Below, one piece after another: positions 20,952 to 32,235 of a DNA stretch of 64,000 nucleotides (positions are counted from its first letter, which is position 1; each line of letters starts with the position of its first letter). The notes below the pieces were generated by a model that worked only from the letters and a program-made list of their open reading frames with translations, ran no database searches and was not told the origin of the DNA. This DNA is from Anodontia alba (Eukaryota; Mollusca; Bivalvia; Lucinida; Lucinidae): the NCBI GenBank assembly GCA_964016985.1, contig OZ024827.1, positions 14,774,374 to 14,838,373 of the forward strand, written 5' to 3'. Position numbers and translations under genes: made by a program.

Positions 20952-21205
20952 TTAATGCTTAGCATGCTGGGTACAAAATTCAGCAGACAACATTTTGAAA
21001 TATTTTTTCTGTTTCTTTCCAGAAAATAGGGTTTGACATTTCATGCAAATTAGATAGTTTGCACAAAATGTCAAAGCAATAGGGTTTGACATTTCATGCA
21101 AATTAGATAGTTTGCACAAAATGTCAAAGCCTATTTTCTGGAGAAAATACTGAAAAAATACCAGTTTGTTGTCTGCTGAATTTGCCCAGACAGTGGTAAA
21201 GGCTT
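20952..21205. repeat. TTAA-B element B10, 7 bp from the exon 4 donor
   Basis: The left TTAA (20952-20955) is part of GTAAGTATTAA, the splice donor context. The stem segment AATAGGGTTTGACATTTCAT through the tip is directly duplicated (about 21025 and 21078). The right end is eroded to GGTAAAGGCTTA. Confidence 0.88.
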
Positions 21206-21241
21206 ATGTTGCTATCTATATTTGTACTTTTATCTCTTTAT

Positions 21242-21452
21242 AACCCTTGTCCTGCTGAATAAATTAAGATGCCATGCCCACTTCTAATTTTCAGCCAATC
21301 AGAATACTAGATCCAGATTTTTGTTATAAATTTGCACACTTGATGGCAAACAGTGCAGATCCAGATCAGTTGGCTTCTTCAGAAGCCAACTGATCTGTAT
21401 CTACACTGTTTACAAAACAGGGTATATCCGGGTTCAGCAGGACAAGGGTTAA
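21242..21452 (-). repeat. TTAA-D element D2
   Basis: The reverse arm with CTGAATAAATTAAGATGCC comes first; right TTAA at 21449. Core AACTGATC is present with tip CTTCTTCAGAAG. Confidence 0.85.
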
Positions 21453-21472
21453 TATGTCTTTCATACTATGTA

Positions 21473-21612
21473 TCATATCATACCATAATCAGATTTTTGA
21501 TTAACATTCAGGTACAGGGGCAACATCCACATCAGTGGGCCCCCTTCCAGATAGCTGGCTTGCTGCACACATGGCAGATCTCACACCAGATCTCCACATA
21601 TTTCTATCATGA
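21473..21612 (-). mobile_element. Very short 5'-truncated LINE copy with 17-bp target duplication
   Basis: Perfect 17-mer GTCTTTCATACTATGTA occurs at 21456-21472 and 21613-21629. Between them lies about 140 bp matching the 3' end of the LINE at 61591-62518, including AGCTGGCTTGCTGCACACAT and a degenerate ATC tail. Only the last codons and 3' UTR of the element were copied. Confidence 0.9.
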
Positions 21613-21630
21613 GTCTTTCATACTATGTAC

Positions 21631-21632
<2 letters not shown>

Positions 21633-21686
<54 letters not shown>
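21633..21686 (+). repeat. (ATT)n microsatellite
   Basis: About 18 uninterrupted ATT units next to the LINE target duplication. Confidence 0.95.
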
Positions 21687-21687
<1 letters not shown>

Positions 21688-21750
21688 GGATATTTTTTTA
21701 TTTCTCCATAAAAATATATGTTGTGGGTATTCATTGGAAGCATTTTGGTT
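21687..21750. repeat. Family M left half
   Basis: GGATATTTTTTTATTTCTCC then ATATATGTTGTGGGTATTC; no right arm. Confidence 0.55.
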
Positions 21751-22062
21751 GTTCATGCCTTTTGGTCCTATTTAGTGCAATATTAGCTTTTAGCAAATTA
21801 ATATCAACAGATTATGCACCAAAGCACCCAAGCAGATTCCCCTTGTAACAGTTCTCACTCTTTTTGTTGTAACCAGGTCTTGTTTTCTTTTATTCTTGAG
21901 TCTATGGCCTTGACTGTTCTGTAATTGAAAAAAAAAGTTCTCATTAGCTGATACTTTCTTGAAGTCCATTGAAACATGTCATCAGGTTGCATATTACAAG
22001 TTAATTTCAATACAAGCACCAGAAGCTTTGGTGTGTATTGTGTTTTTTTATGTCATTAATGT

Positions 22063-22282
22063 TTAAAATGCTGTGAAAAAAATTCAGCAGACGACATTGA
22101 TATTTTGAGATAATTTTATTATTTTACACAGTATACAGGATTTGACATTTCATGCCAATTGTCTCCAAAGAAAACAAATAGCATGAAATGTCAGATCCTG
22201 TTTTTTTGGGGGGGAAAGTAAGAATATCAAATATCAGAAGTTTGACATCAGCTGAATTTGCCAGTAACATGCTAAGTATTAA
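22063..22282. repeat. TTAA-B element B11
   Basis: TTAA at 22063 and 22279. The tip is an AAAGAAAACAAAT asymmetry, and a G8 run sits in the right arm. Confidence 0.82.
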
Positions 22283-22511
22283 CAAACTGAACTATTTCAG
22301 TCAAGAGTGGCATCAAAACAAATATTTATCAATGAAAACATATGTTATTGGTACTATTAGTAAGGCATTTCTTTGGGTATCCACAAAGTACAATTTTACA
22401 GAGAAATGAGAACACTATTATTATATCTTTATAATATAAGAATAAAATAAGAAATGACTTATTTTAAGTGCTGATTATAACCTTATCTCATTGTTGTATG
22501 GAACTCACATT

Positions 22512-22690
22512 ATTTGTCCTAAATATTCCAGCAGTCAAGCCAGGGCAAACATTGTAGACCCAGATCAAACTGCCATGATCTGGATCTACACTGTTTTCCA
22601 TTCTGTTTCTATATTGTACTTCATTAGGTAGTGATAGTGATTTTCACTTTTAAGGATAAGTATGGTAAAAAAATTACAATTCTGCTACCA
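22512..22690. repeat. Family F-like element
   Basis: Core AAACATTGTAGACCCAGATC with short tip; right flank GGGTAATTACGGTAAT resembles an F terminus. Confidence 0.4.
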
Positions 22691-23186
22691 TATAGGGTAA
22701 TTACGGTAATTTTTACAAAGATGGATGCTGAGACAACCTGTGCCTAATTACTTTTATAGATGCTTTTCTATGGCATTATCCAAAAGCTGTCACTCTGTTA
22801 CATTTATTTTCAATAAGCATATCTAAATGGACATAATAAAAGCATGCATAATTAATGCATTTAGTTATGTAACACATGGTAAACAAAGAGAGATTAAAAA
22901 TGGTAGTTTACTAAGTACAAAAAGGTCATGTCAATATTCCCTGTAAAAAAAAAAAAACAATACTAGAACAGAACAGAACAGAATTTTATTATGACTTAAG
23001 ACAGTCACAGTCAATCATCATACCCAGTGTACCAATATTGTTTTATGAGAATTGGGACAGGGATTCATACACTGTGAGAGACCAAGTGATTTATTTCTTC
23101 ACAAAGAGCTGATGACACAAAATATAGGGTTCCTTTTTATGCCCCACTAAACAGGGTTTGCAGGGATGATGAGACGACGGATGTGT

Positions 23187-23333
23187 CCGCATGAAGAATC
23201 TTTGCATTTGTGGCTATCCAAATGTGCCCACTGAAGATTCTGATCACACTGTGTTAATGCGCAGGCTGAACTGAATCTTTGCTGGGCACACATGTCTGGA
23301 GGTACGTTTTCTGACATTGTCCCTCATATGTAG
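23187..23333. repeat. Family I right two-thirds
   Basis: GTCCGCATGAAGAATCTTTG, GGCTATCCAAATGTGCCC, then CATGTCTGGAGGTACGTTTT. CpGs are mostly lost. Confidence 0.65.
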
Positions 23334-23370
23334 AATATCTATTTTGTATGACTTATGGACATATTCTGAC

Positions 23371-23584
23371 TTACCCCTAATCCTGCTGAGCCTGGATATG
23401 CCCTGCCTTTGTAAACAGTGTAGATCCAGATCAGTTGGCTTCTTCAGAAGCCAACTGATCTTGATCTACACTGTTTGGCATTGAGTATGTGAATTTGTAT
23501 CAACAACCTGGATCAAGTAATCTGATAGGCTGAAAATGAGAAGTGGGCGTGTCATCTTAATTTATTCAGCATGACAAGGGTTAA
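23371..23584 (+). repeat. TTAA-D element D3
   Basis: Left target mutated to TTAC, right TTAA at 23581. Perfect tip GGCTTCTTCAGAAGCC. Confidence 0.85.
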
Positions 23585-23939
23585 GGAAATTGTCCTTACC
23601 AGCCTTAAAGGCTCCTAAAACAAATATGCAGTGCACCCACACCTAGGAACAAATGAAACTGGATGAAATAGGGAGGTGCTAAGCTCTTGATAAGATGCTT
23701 TTTTTTTTTTTTTTTCAATCCAAAAGTATTGATATTTTTTCTTATTTCTCCATGAAAACATATGTTGTGGAGAGATTAAAAAAATATTTACCTGTTACCC
23801 ATTCTTATCTAGACTTATGGAGGTGGCAGTTCTAAAGAGGTTAAATATATGGTATTTGGTATATTTGAAAAATGGCTGTTATAGGGATGTGGTTGTTGTG
23901 GGGAGGTGGTTGTTAGTGGAGGTTCTTTTGTGTATTAAA

Positions 23940-24105
23940 TGTAAAATTCTTTCAATTTTTATTATTTTTCAGAGAAAATTAGACCTGAAATTTTATCTGC
24001 TAGGCAGATGGTTCGCATAAAATGCCAAGTCTTATTTTCTCTTAACAATACAAAAAAAAAAAAAAAATCAAAATGAGTTGTGATAAGTAATGTAAGGGTT
24101 GAATT
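23940..24105. repeat. TTAA-C element, eroded
   Basis: TTATTTTTCAGAGAAAATTA left arm, CAAGTCTTATTTTCTCTTAA right. Ends mutated. Confidence 0.6.
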
Positions 24106-24448
24106 TTAAAACAGGATGTGAAGAGGTTTTTATTTCTTTCTTTTTTCTTTTTTTTTTTGATGATTTTTAATTGGAAATGCAATGATGATGTAAAAGTATT
24201 TCAAAATGCATCTCATTATTACTAATTTGACATGATGTCAGCATATTTTATAACTCATTGTTTATATGATAAAAGCAGGATCTATTAACAGGAGTGACAA
24301 CTACATGGAAATTATGAAACAAGTTGACTAATTTTAGATTTTGCAAGCCTTAATTGAGCAAATTGCAGACATTCATAAATTTCTAATGTAATGGTCACAA
24401 ATGTTAGAGCCTTTTTGTCACATTATCAAAAATATCAGTTTTATTATG

Positions 24449-24535
24449 AAGTTGGCTTCTTCAGAAGCCAACTGATCTGGATCTACACTGTTTGCAAAGG
24501 CAGGGTATATCCATGTTCAGCAGGACCAGGGTTAA
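24449..24535 (-). repeat. TTAA-D right half only
   Basis: Starts at the hairpin apex (GTTGGCTTCTTCAGAAGCC) and runs to GACCAGGGTTAA. The outer left half is absent. Confidence 0.75.
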
Positions 24536-24625
24536 GTGCTGATTACAACTGCAGCAGACATCTTAATTATTTTTGTGTATTTTTTCAAAGAAATGCCTAC
24601 TAGACAATTCATATGAAATGCCAAG
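24532..24625. repeat. TTAA-C left half fused to the D half
   Basis: TTAAGTGCTGATTACAACTG uses the same TTAA as the preceding D half and fades at CAATTCATATGAAATGCC. Confidence 0.6.
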
Positions 24626-24752
24626 TTGTTTAACTAACACGGTTAATGCTATGGACCCCAACAAGAGTGTTATAAAGAGGTCCTGGTGTATGTTGTGATA
24701 ATGACATCATATGACCACAGTTACAGAAATCATCATCACCTTTGTCTGTCTC

Positions 24753-24997
24753 TTAACCCTTAAAGCGCCAATCACAACTATTGTCGTCTGCTTTGTCTTC
24801 TGCTGGTTACTTTAAAAGTCACTTCTGCAAACAGTGTGGACCCAGATCAGACTGCTCCTTTAGGAGTAGTCTGATCTGGGTCCACACTGTTTGCCTGTAT
24901 GCAAAAATAGGTTTGAAAAGTTTGCAAGAATATTCAGCAGACGACATGAACAGACGACATTTTCAGATGCAGTTTTTCTTGGCGCTTTAAGGGTTAA
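24753..24997. repeat. TTAA-E chimeric element E2, intact
   Basis: TTAA at 24753 and 24994. CCCTTAAAGCGCCAATCACA left, GGCGCTTTAAGGG right, so the ends are C type. The centre AAACAGTGTGGACCCAGATC and its mirror are D/H type. CAGCAGACGACAT and AACAGACGACATT occur as a direct pair in the right flank. Confidence 0.92.
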
Positions 24998-25183
24998 CAT
25001 TTACCATGCTATGGGCAAATTCAGCAGATGACGAAATGATGTTATTTTTCTTAATTTCTCAGAAAATAGTCTTTAACATTTCAGAAGACAATTTGCAAGA
25101 AATGTCAACCTATTTTCTGGGAAAATAAGAAAAAAATTTTAAATTTGTCATCTGCTGAATTTGCCCATAGACTGGTAAAAGTG
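24994..25183. repeat. TTAA-B element B12 abutting E2
   Basis: Shares TTAA with E2. CATTTACCATGCTATGGGC left; inner apex deleted at ACATTTCAGAAGACAATTTG. Confidence 0.78.
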
Positions 25184-25319
25184 AACACCATACGATTCAT
25201 GATAATATATTCCAAACATGCTCTTTGATGCAGTTGCAAATGATAGTAATATGATAATTACTGTGTGCTGGGATGGTATTAATCATAATCATAATTTTGC
25301 TTTTGAAGCATTTCATTTA

Positions 25320-25662
25320 CCATATTATATCTAATTACCACACCATGCCCTTAGGTTTTTCAAAGTTACTGGGAAAACTTGTGGTAAAATATGTATCCAC
25401 CTATACTAAGGGTACACTTAAAAAAAAAAAATCAGCTAGGGACTTATCTAAAGATGCTAATGCATTGTTTCTGTGAGTTTCTTTTCCTCTGATTTTCTTT
25501 ATAAAAGCATATGTTGTGGGTACTCGTTTGAATTGCATCAACTAGTTGATGCAATTCAAATGGGTACTCATAACATATACTTTTTATAAAGAAGTAGATA
25601 AAAACTGCACTGGCTGTAATCTGAAGATTACAGGTTATGTGCAGTGATTAGGTTGAGTACGG
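25320..25662 (+). repeat. Family N element N1
   Basis: CCATATTATATCTAATTACC left is an eroded N terminus. Hairpin GAATTGCATCAACTAGTTGATG; right GTGATTAGGTTGAGTACGG. Confidence 0.7.
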
Positions 25663-25675
25663 TGAATTGTTTAAG

Positions 25676-25915
25676 GGCAGTGGATAAACTTTCATGGGCA
25701 GTAACTCTGTCAAAACTATTTTTGCCTCTCTACTGAAAAGGGTACTGCTCTAAAAAGAAAGAATTTGCTACCATTGGGAGCAATTTTTTTCCTTTTAGAG
25801 TAAACCATGAAACTTTCAGAAGGTGACTGGTGGGTATGAAAGCAAACAAGAAGTCACAAAAGTTATCTCCCTTGTAAAATATATTTTTTTACGGTGGAAA
25901 TTCTACCAAGTGTAT
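25676..25915. repeat. Family O element, near full length
   Basis: GGCAGTAACTCTGTCAAAAC, stem AAAGAATTTGCTACCATTGG/GAGCAATTTTTTTCC, then GTCACAAAAGTTATCTCCC and CTACCAAGTGTATTCA. Confidence 0.75.
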
Positions 25916-25923
25916 TCAGTTGC

Positions 25924-25995
25924 ATGAAAAACATAAAAGCCACGAAAAACATAATAGCCATGAAAAACTTAAAACCCATGAAAAACTTATCAGCT
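25924..25995 (+). repeat. Short tandem, CATGAAAAACATAAAAGC unit
   Basis: Four degenerate copies of 18-19 bp. Confidence 0.75.
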
Positions 25996-26152
25996 TAGTT
26001 TGTTGCAGACGACAGTTAATAGATGAATGCAGATGACAATTAGTAGATGACAGTGGATTTATATTATATCAGATTCTCTCTTTCTTAAAAGTATATTGTG
26101 TGGCAAAAAAAAAAAAATGATATTTTGCCTTTATTTTTCCAAGAAAACATGT

Positions 26153-26368
26153 AATGTCCTAAAATTTCATACACCAAAGTGTTTCTGACAAAATGGCATA
26201 CACAAAAGGTGCAGACCCAGAGATCAGACTGCTCCTTCAGAAGCAGTCTGATCAGGTCTACATTGTTTGCCATTCTACTATGTATTTCAAGAAACACTTG
26301 TATAAAAAAAGTAAATTTCAGGCCAGAAAGGTATGGAATAAAGTGTTCAAAATTTTAGGATATTTACC
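26153..26368. repeat. Family H element H1
   Basis: AATGTCCTAAAATTTCATAC left, CAAAATTTTAGGATATTTACC right. AAAGGTGCAGACCCAGAGATC core with GCTCCTTCAGAAGC tip. Confidence 0.78.
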
Positions 26369-26539
26369 AAACCCGTTATAGGAGACATTTATAATCGATA
26401 CCACAGCAGGTCTATTTCATGAAGAAATAGGTGCATTTTTTTTAAAATAGGGCTCCATGCTACTGTCATGGGTTAAATGTCTCAGTATTTTTTAACATAA
26501 AATTTGAAATGTAACCAGCAGTATTTGGTAATATTCAAA

Positions 26540-26715
26540 CCCAGACTCTTTCTGGATGACAAATAGGTGACATTTTTCTTATTTTTCCCAGAAAATAGTG
26601 CTTGACTTTTCATGGAGACTGTTTGCTTACAGTCTTTCCCTATTTTCTAGTATAAATATGAAAATATTTCAAAATGTTGTCCGCTGTTATCTGTATTCAG
26701 TATGCAAAGCGTTAA
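26540..26715. repeat. TTAA-B element B13, eroded left end
   Basis: CCCAGACTCTTTCTGG left remnant; right CAGTATGCAAAGCGTTAA. The right TTAA is shared with B14. Confidence 0.65.
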
Positions 26716-26921
26716 CCCTTAGCATGCTAGATAAAATTTTAGCAGCTTATGTCTTTATGTTTTTCTTATATTTTCCAGAAAACAGGATTTGACATTTCAT
26801 GCAAATTGTCTTCTGCGAAGACATTTTGCATGAAATGTCAACCCTGTTTTCAAGGAAAATTAAGAAAAAAATATGATAAAGCTGCTATCTGCTGAATTAA
26901 CCCAGAGAGTGCAAGGGGTAA
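26712..26921. repeat. TTAA-B element B14
   Basis: TTAACCCTTAGCATGCTAG left. The stem is near perfect with tip CTTCTGCGAAG; right end GAGAGTGCAAGGGG. Confidence 0.82.
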
Positions 26922-27042
26922 TTGAATTTGGATTTATCCTGTTTGTTCTGCACTAATGTATAACTATTCTGTCATATTTTTAAGAAATCTTAAAGGAAAA
27001 TTGCAGTGTGCACAGAATATTAAATGGGCCAGATCAAATAAA

Positions 27043-27232
27043 AAGATGTCTTCCAGCATATGCGAAATGGACATGTTGAGATCATCCCGCACATCTGCGG
27101 TCACATCAGAGCCTTCCCTGTTCCTCGACATATTATGTACTGTCTGTTGATTCTGTAAGCAGGCAGGGAAGACTATGCAGATGTGTGGGAAGATCTGGGC
27201 CATCCCTATAGGCATACATCTGAAGATATGTT
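27043..27232. repeat. Family K/I composite
   Basis: CATATGCGAAATGGACATG, CCCGCACATCTGCGGTC inner hairpin, then GGCATACATCTGAAGATATG. Confidence 0.45.
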
Positions 27233-27730
27233 TTTCACTTGAGTTGGCCCATATAAGGTGACAGACTAAATCAACTAAAATATTTTGGCTTCTTTTAAAA
27301 ATGAAAATATTGCGTTTGCTGAGAGCTTTGATACCATAAATTGCAGAATTATTTTTAGGAAAAAAGCAAGGTCCTTGATTATTTGATCTAGAGGGTTAGA
27401 GATAAACAAAACATCTGTAGAGTAGTCTCAGTGAGATTGTACTAATAAGGTACTAGCATATAATTTATAGAGAATTGAAGCTAATGTAGTCTTTTATCTT
27501 ATTGCCATAGTAACAGTTTAGCTGATACCCTGGATCTCTTGTGGTTTAGAACCTTCAGCCTTCTGTAGGCAAATTAAGCAGGTGAAAATGACAAATAAGT
27601 TATAAGTTAACATTTTTTTTTGCAGACAGTATGGCATGACATGTTTGGAGAGCATTTGAATGATGTCTCAAACTTCAGTTTTCTGGGGAAAATAACTAAA
27701 ACATATTTTTTTATTGTTTTATGCTGATAT

Positions 27731-27935
27731 TTAACCTTCTATTCACTCTAAATGAAATTAGTAGATGTCAAAGAGTGCTTGTTTATTTTTTCTAGAAAAT
27801 AATACTTGACATTTCAGGAAACAATTTCCTAAGGAGACAATTTGAATGACATGTCAGCTCCTATTTTCAAAGAAAAAGAAAAAAAAACAACAGAAAACTG
27901 TATTAAAATTTCACCTGCTCCTATCAGCATTTAAG
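27731..27935. repeat. TTAA-B element, strongly diverged
   Basis: TTAACCTTCTATTCACTC left; ACAATTTCCTAAGGAGACAA apex. A second diverged relative lies at 27560-27720. Confidence 0.5.
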
Positions 27936-27939
27936 TTTT

Positions 27940-30900
27940 GTAGTCAGCATATTGAAGGTTGGCATTATTGTGTGCTGCAGATTGAGTGCACCATTATTGG
28001 CTGTCTACTGCACAATTATTGAAAATTCTGCAGCTGTCTCCCTTGTTCTGAGCTCTCTTTTAAAGAAGGAGAAAATAGTGCATTTTTCTGCCAATTTCAA
28101 ATGTTACATAACTTTTCCTGGTTAAAATCAAACACTGTCATAAAAGTCTATAGAGTGTCTTTTTCAATCCCTGCAAGGAAAAAAAAGGCATTCCTTTGCC
28201 ATTCTAAGATTTCTTTCATACAACTTTTGTGCACACATGGGTGACCTTGACTGACCTTGCTTCTCATTTGAAAAGGGAAAGTACAAAGAGAATTTCACTG
28301 TTAAGATGGCAAAGAGGTTGTCCAAGACCATATTGGCATATTGACACATACTGACACAAAGGTCTTGATGTCTCAATAGAAACTAATTTGATTAGCTTTC
28401 TTACAAGTCATGCAAACATAATTACCAGTTAAATAATAAAAATACTTCAAGTCACAGCTTCTTTTGCTTTTTTGTTTTTTTTTTATACCAGCAGACTGTG
28501 AAGATGTAATAGTTTAACAATGCCTCACAGTACATTGGGATGACTGGATTCTGGATAACATTTTATTTTGCATAGATGACAAAAAGTCGAAATAAATGAA
28601 CAGACTTCACTGTCACAAAAGAATGTGAAGACTTCCAATTCGAAATTCAAAGTAGGGGTTCGGTTAACTTAAAACATATGGGTAGGGAAGATGGGTTTTT
28701 TAACAAACAGAAAATGTGGGTTCCCTTGTTATCACTGGGGCCATTTTGACACATCAACACCAATATTTTAAGAAGAATATCCATTGTGGTCTCCTTGGCT
28801 TAACCATAACATATGTGTCTCCAGTTTCTCTACTGAAAGTGAAGAGAATTAAACCATAAAATTACTATGTTTGGTTACAGAAGTGTCAGAATTGTAAAAC
28901 TGCACCATCATTGATTGATATTAGTAAAATGCTGCATATCATAATGCATTTCATTTACAGTTGCAATGTTTCCATAAAATTTTAATGCAGTTGTTCTTCA
29001 CAGTCCCAGATAAACAATATATTCAAGTTTATACAGCTTTCTTGTTTCTCTTTGAAAACATATGTTTTGGGATCCCCTTGCAGTTGTCTCTGCAAGACAA
29101 CTGCAAGCAGATCCCAAAACATATGTTTTTGATAAGAAATAAGAAAATGTTAGTATTTCAGTGTTGTTATCTCCAAAATAGCAATTCATCTGGGCCCTTG
29201 ATACTTGTGTCTGTATGCACCTTCTGTCAGACAAATGTCTCCTTGCTTTCTTGGCCATTTTTTCTGCAAGAATTGTATGCCTTTTGCACTTGAGACTTCC
29301 CATAACACTTCTTACTGAGGTTTTATGTGATCAGATGACTGATGATTCAGTTTGAAATCATTCTTATTTTCCTCTGCAATACATTAATTTATGATGTAGC
29401 TTGATTATGGCATTAAGAAACAGATGGAGGAGTTTTTTGCAAACTTTCTTCATGGACTAATGTAAGTGTGCTTCTTGTGAACAACATTAGAAACGCTTTA
29501 GCTCTTACGTTAAACTGCAGATGTACTGATTATTTCTACTTTAAGGCCATATGTTGCTTTTAAAACTTTGTCTGGGTACATTAGGTATCTCTTGATGTAA
29601 TCAGTCTTTGATTGGCATGACATGTAATGGCAGTGTGCAGCGACGAGTTGCCGTTACTGTACCTGGCACCGTTGACCCTGACTAGGACTCAGCTGTTTTT
29701 TGGTGCTTTTATAATGAGTCCAAGACAATGAAACAAACACCAGTCTGTCTGCAGATTGAGACTCTTTGCATATGATGCTTGTTTTTACTACTTAATGTCT
29801 CTTAGAATTGCAGTCAGCTGCTCTGAGCATGTAGCAACAACAGAAGTTTCATAAAATCTGCAAACCATAAGAGGAAAATTAAACATTTTTTACCAAGCAG
29901 TGGAAACAAAAAGACAAAGAAAATCAATATGAAATGCAGGATATCCTATGCTCAGCTGCCTGCAATCTCAAATGGGTTTTATTTGCTTGTGTTTTGTAAT
30001 AAGCCAAAGAGAAAGAGGCAACCACAAACATATGCATGGAGCCTGCCATAGCTAGGATCCAAGAGCTGATTAAAGCAATTAGGCACCAGGTCTTGCTGCA
30101 CTGTTAGCAAACACCTGATCATACTTCACAGTTTACAGCTCTGTGCAGTTGTTTTTTGCATTAAAAATGTATGGTGTATGTTCTTGCAGCAGAATCCATC
30201 TGCCTCTTGTGGTTTTGACATCACATCTCCACATACTTTATGTTGCCAAGTTTTCAGAGATATCAAGAAACACTCTTATTAAAAGAATTACTCATCATTA
30301 AGTCAAAAAGCTGCTGTTAAAAGCCCTTAATTTTGATTCTAAGGCTGATGGTTAAAGCCCTGTTGACTAGAAAAAGAATACACATGACTTGTGTCCCTTT
30401 GCAGTTGGCTCCAGTAGGCTCTTTGTAGAACAGGCAGCCATATTGGATTTTGACTTAGCCATTGGAAAACTGATATGATAACTGAATACTTCAATAAAGT
30501 TTGTGATGCTGTCCACTTAAACACTTAGGGCATTTAATTCAAGAGTAAATAAAAGCTAAAATGATAAGTAAAAGTATTATTATCAGAAAATCTACAATTA
30601 ATAAAACATTTTTGTCACAATGTGAAGAATCTATATTTGAAAATACTGAAAAATCAAGAACTGTTTTCAGAATCTATTTATATTTGTTTTCCATTTTTTA
30701 GCTTTTGGCTTGCTGTTTTATTGCTGAAATATTACCTTTAATTGTAATGTCAGTTTTACAGTTTTGAAAAAAGAGTGTGTCCAAGGCATGCCCCTTTGTG
30801 ATTATTGAATTATGTGATTTAAATGAAGTATTTTTAAACACCTGAGCCCTACTGGAAACAATGTTTTGCAATATGAAAGGCAAGGTGTTGATGGCTGTAT

Positions 30901-31110
30901 TTGCTGTTACTAAATTACACATTAAAAACACCACTCTGATAAGTTACTGTATCAGTATCACCAGCAGAATAAATTTTCATGTTTTTGTCTATTTAGGTGG
31001 AATATACATTAGAAAAGTTACATATTACTAAAATGTATCAAAGTTTCTTTACATAATTCCAGATAAGGCACATTTTAGTAAAAAGTATCAATATTTTTCT
31101 TCTTCTCCTC
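27940..31110. other. Element-poor interval of intron 4
   Basis: Only one M hairpin (29037-29158) was recognised in about 3.2 kb, while the rest of the window averages several elements per kb. No coding similarity, tRNA or conserved RNA fold was identified by eye. Confidence 0.6.
29037..29158. repeat. Family M palindrome
   Basis: GAAAACATATGTTTTGGGAT is mirrored by ATCCCAAAACATATG around TTGTCTCTGCAAGACAA. Confidence 0.75.
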
Positions 31111-31115
31111 GACAT

Positions 31116-31358
31116 ATGAGCCAGAGCACGACAAAAAGTACAACAAGATTTGTGAGACCAGCAAAGACTCACATCAGACTGCACATCCACATATTCTGAT
31201 CAGAGTCTTCGCTGATAGCATGTGCCTTCTACAGCCCGCAGACTATCCAAAGAAGGATGAATGAGAACCCTTGACATACCAGGTGGATGTATAAGCTGAT
31301 CTGAGTCTTTGCTGGTTACACAGGTCTTACTGTAAGTTTTGTCGTGCACTGGGTCACA
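31116..31358. repeat. Family I variant (GCACGACAAAA ends)
   Basis: TGAGCCAGAGCACGACAAAA left and TTTTGTCGTGCACTGG right. Two inner hairpins are based on AGCAAAGACTCACATCAGAC. A half copy is at 49199-49347. Confidence 0.7.
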
Positions 31359-31440
31359 GAGGTGCTTCTAATGAGTACTCACAATATATGTTTTCATGGA
31401 GAAATAAGAATAATATTTATCTGGATATTCATTCCTCTTC
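31359..31440. repeat. Family M right half
   Basis: GAGGTGCTTCTAATGAGTAC begins at the hairpin apex directly after the preceding I variant. Confidence 0.6.
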
Positions 31441-31530
31441 CTTACTGGTTATCTACAGTCTAGAACAAAAAGTATTTTGCCATATTTTCCTTTTCATTTT
31501 TTGGTATTTTGATGCCAGTTATATATAAAC

Positions 31531-31733
31531 CCAGTTAGCATGTTGGGACAAAAATCAGCAAACAAAATTTCAAATATTTTTCTTATATTTCCCAGAAATA
31601 GTTTTGACATTTCATGCAAATTGTCTCCTTAGAAGATAATTTGCTTGATATGTTAAAGCCTATTTTCTGGGAAAATAAGAAAAATATTTGAAAATGCAGT
31701 CCACTGAAATTTTACCCAGCATGCTAAACAATA
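31531..31733. repeat. TTAA-B element, TTAA lost
   Basis: GCATGTTGGGACAAAAATCAG left, CCCAGCATGCTAAAC right, complete stem with CTCCTTAGAAG tip. Confidence 0.8.
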
Positions 31734-32001
31734 AATCTCCATCAGAATAAATGTATAAAAAACTCAACATTAACTGAATTTAGTCAGATATCTAGTCATT
31801 ATCTTATCCAGTTCCTTTTCAAATTCCTTTTTACATTTTAAAGTAATCTATTTTCTTTCTTTTACATTCGAACTATTTTTCTTGCGAAGAAACATTGTCA
31901 CATTGTTAAAACCATAACACCATAATTAGTGTATTGTCGGTCCCTTTCTCATAAATAAGTAAAACGTCAGACCCTTCATTAGTTTTCTACCTTTACAAAC
32001 C

Positions 32002-32215
32002 TTAACCCTTGTCCTGCTGAACCAGGATGTACCCTGCCTTTGCAAACAGTGTAGATCCAGATCATTTGGCTTCTTCAGAAGCCAACTGATCTGAATCTGC
32101 ACTGTTTGACATTAAGTATGTGAATTTATTGCAACAGTCTGGATCAAGTAATCTGATTGGCTGTAAATTGGAAGTAGGTCTGGCATCTTAATTTATTCAG
32201 CAGGACAAGGGTTAA
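32002..32215 (+). repeat. TTAA-D element D4
   Basis: TTAA at 32002 and 32212; CCCTTGTCCTGCTGAACC left and CAGGACAAGGG right, all intact. Confidence 0.9.
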
Positions 32216-32235
32216 AAGTTCAGACATTTAATCCT

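Noticed and set aside
28961..29303. Overlapping ORFs of about 100 codons on both strands
   Set aside because: They span an M palindrome, which opens both strands; no recognised domain or splice structure.
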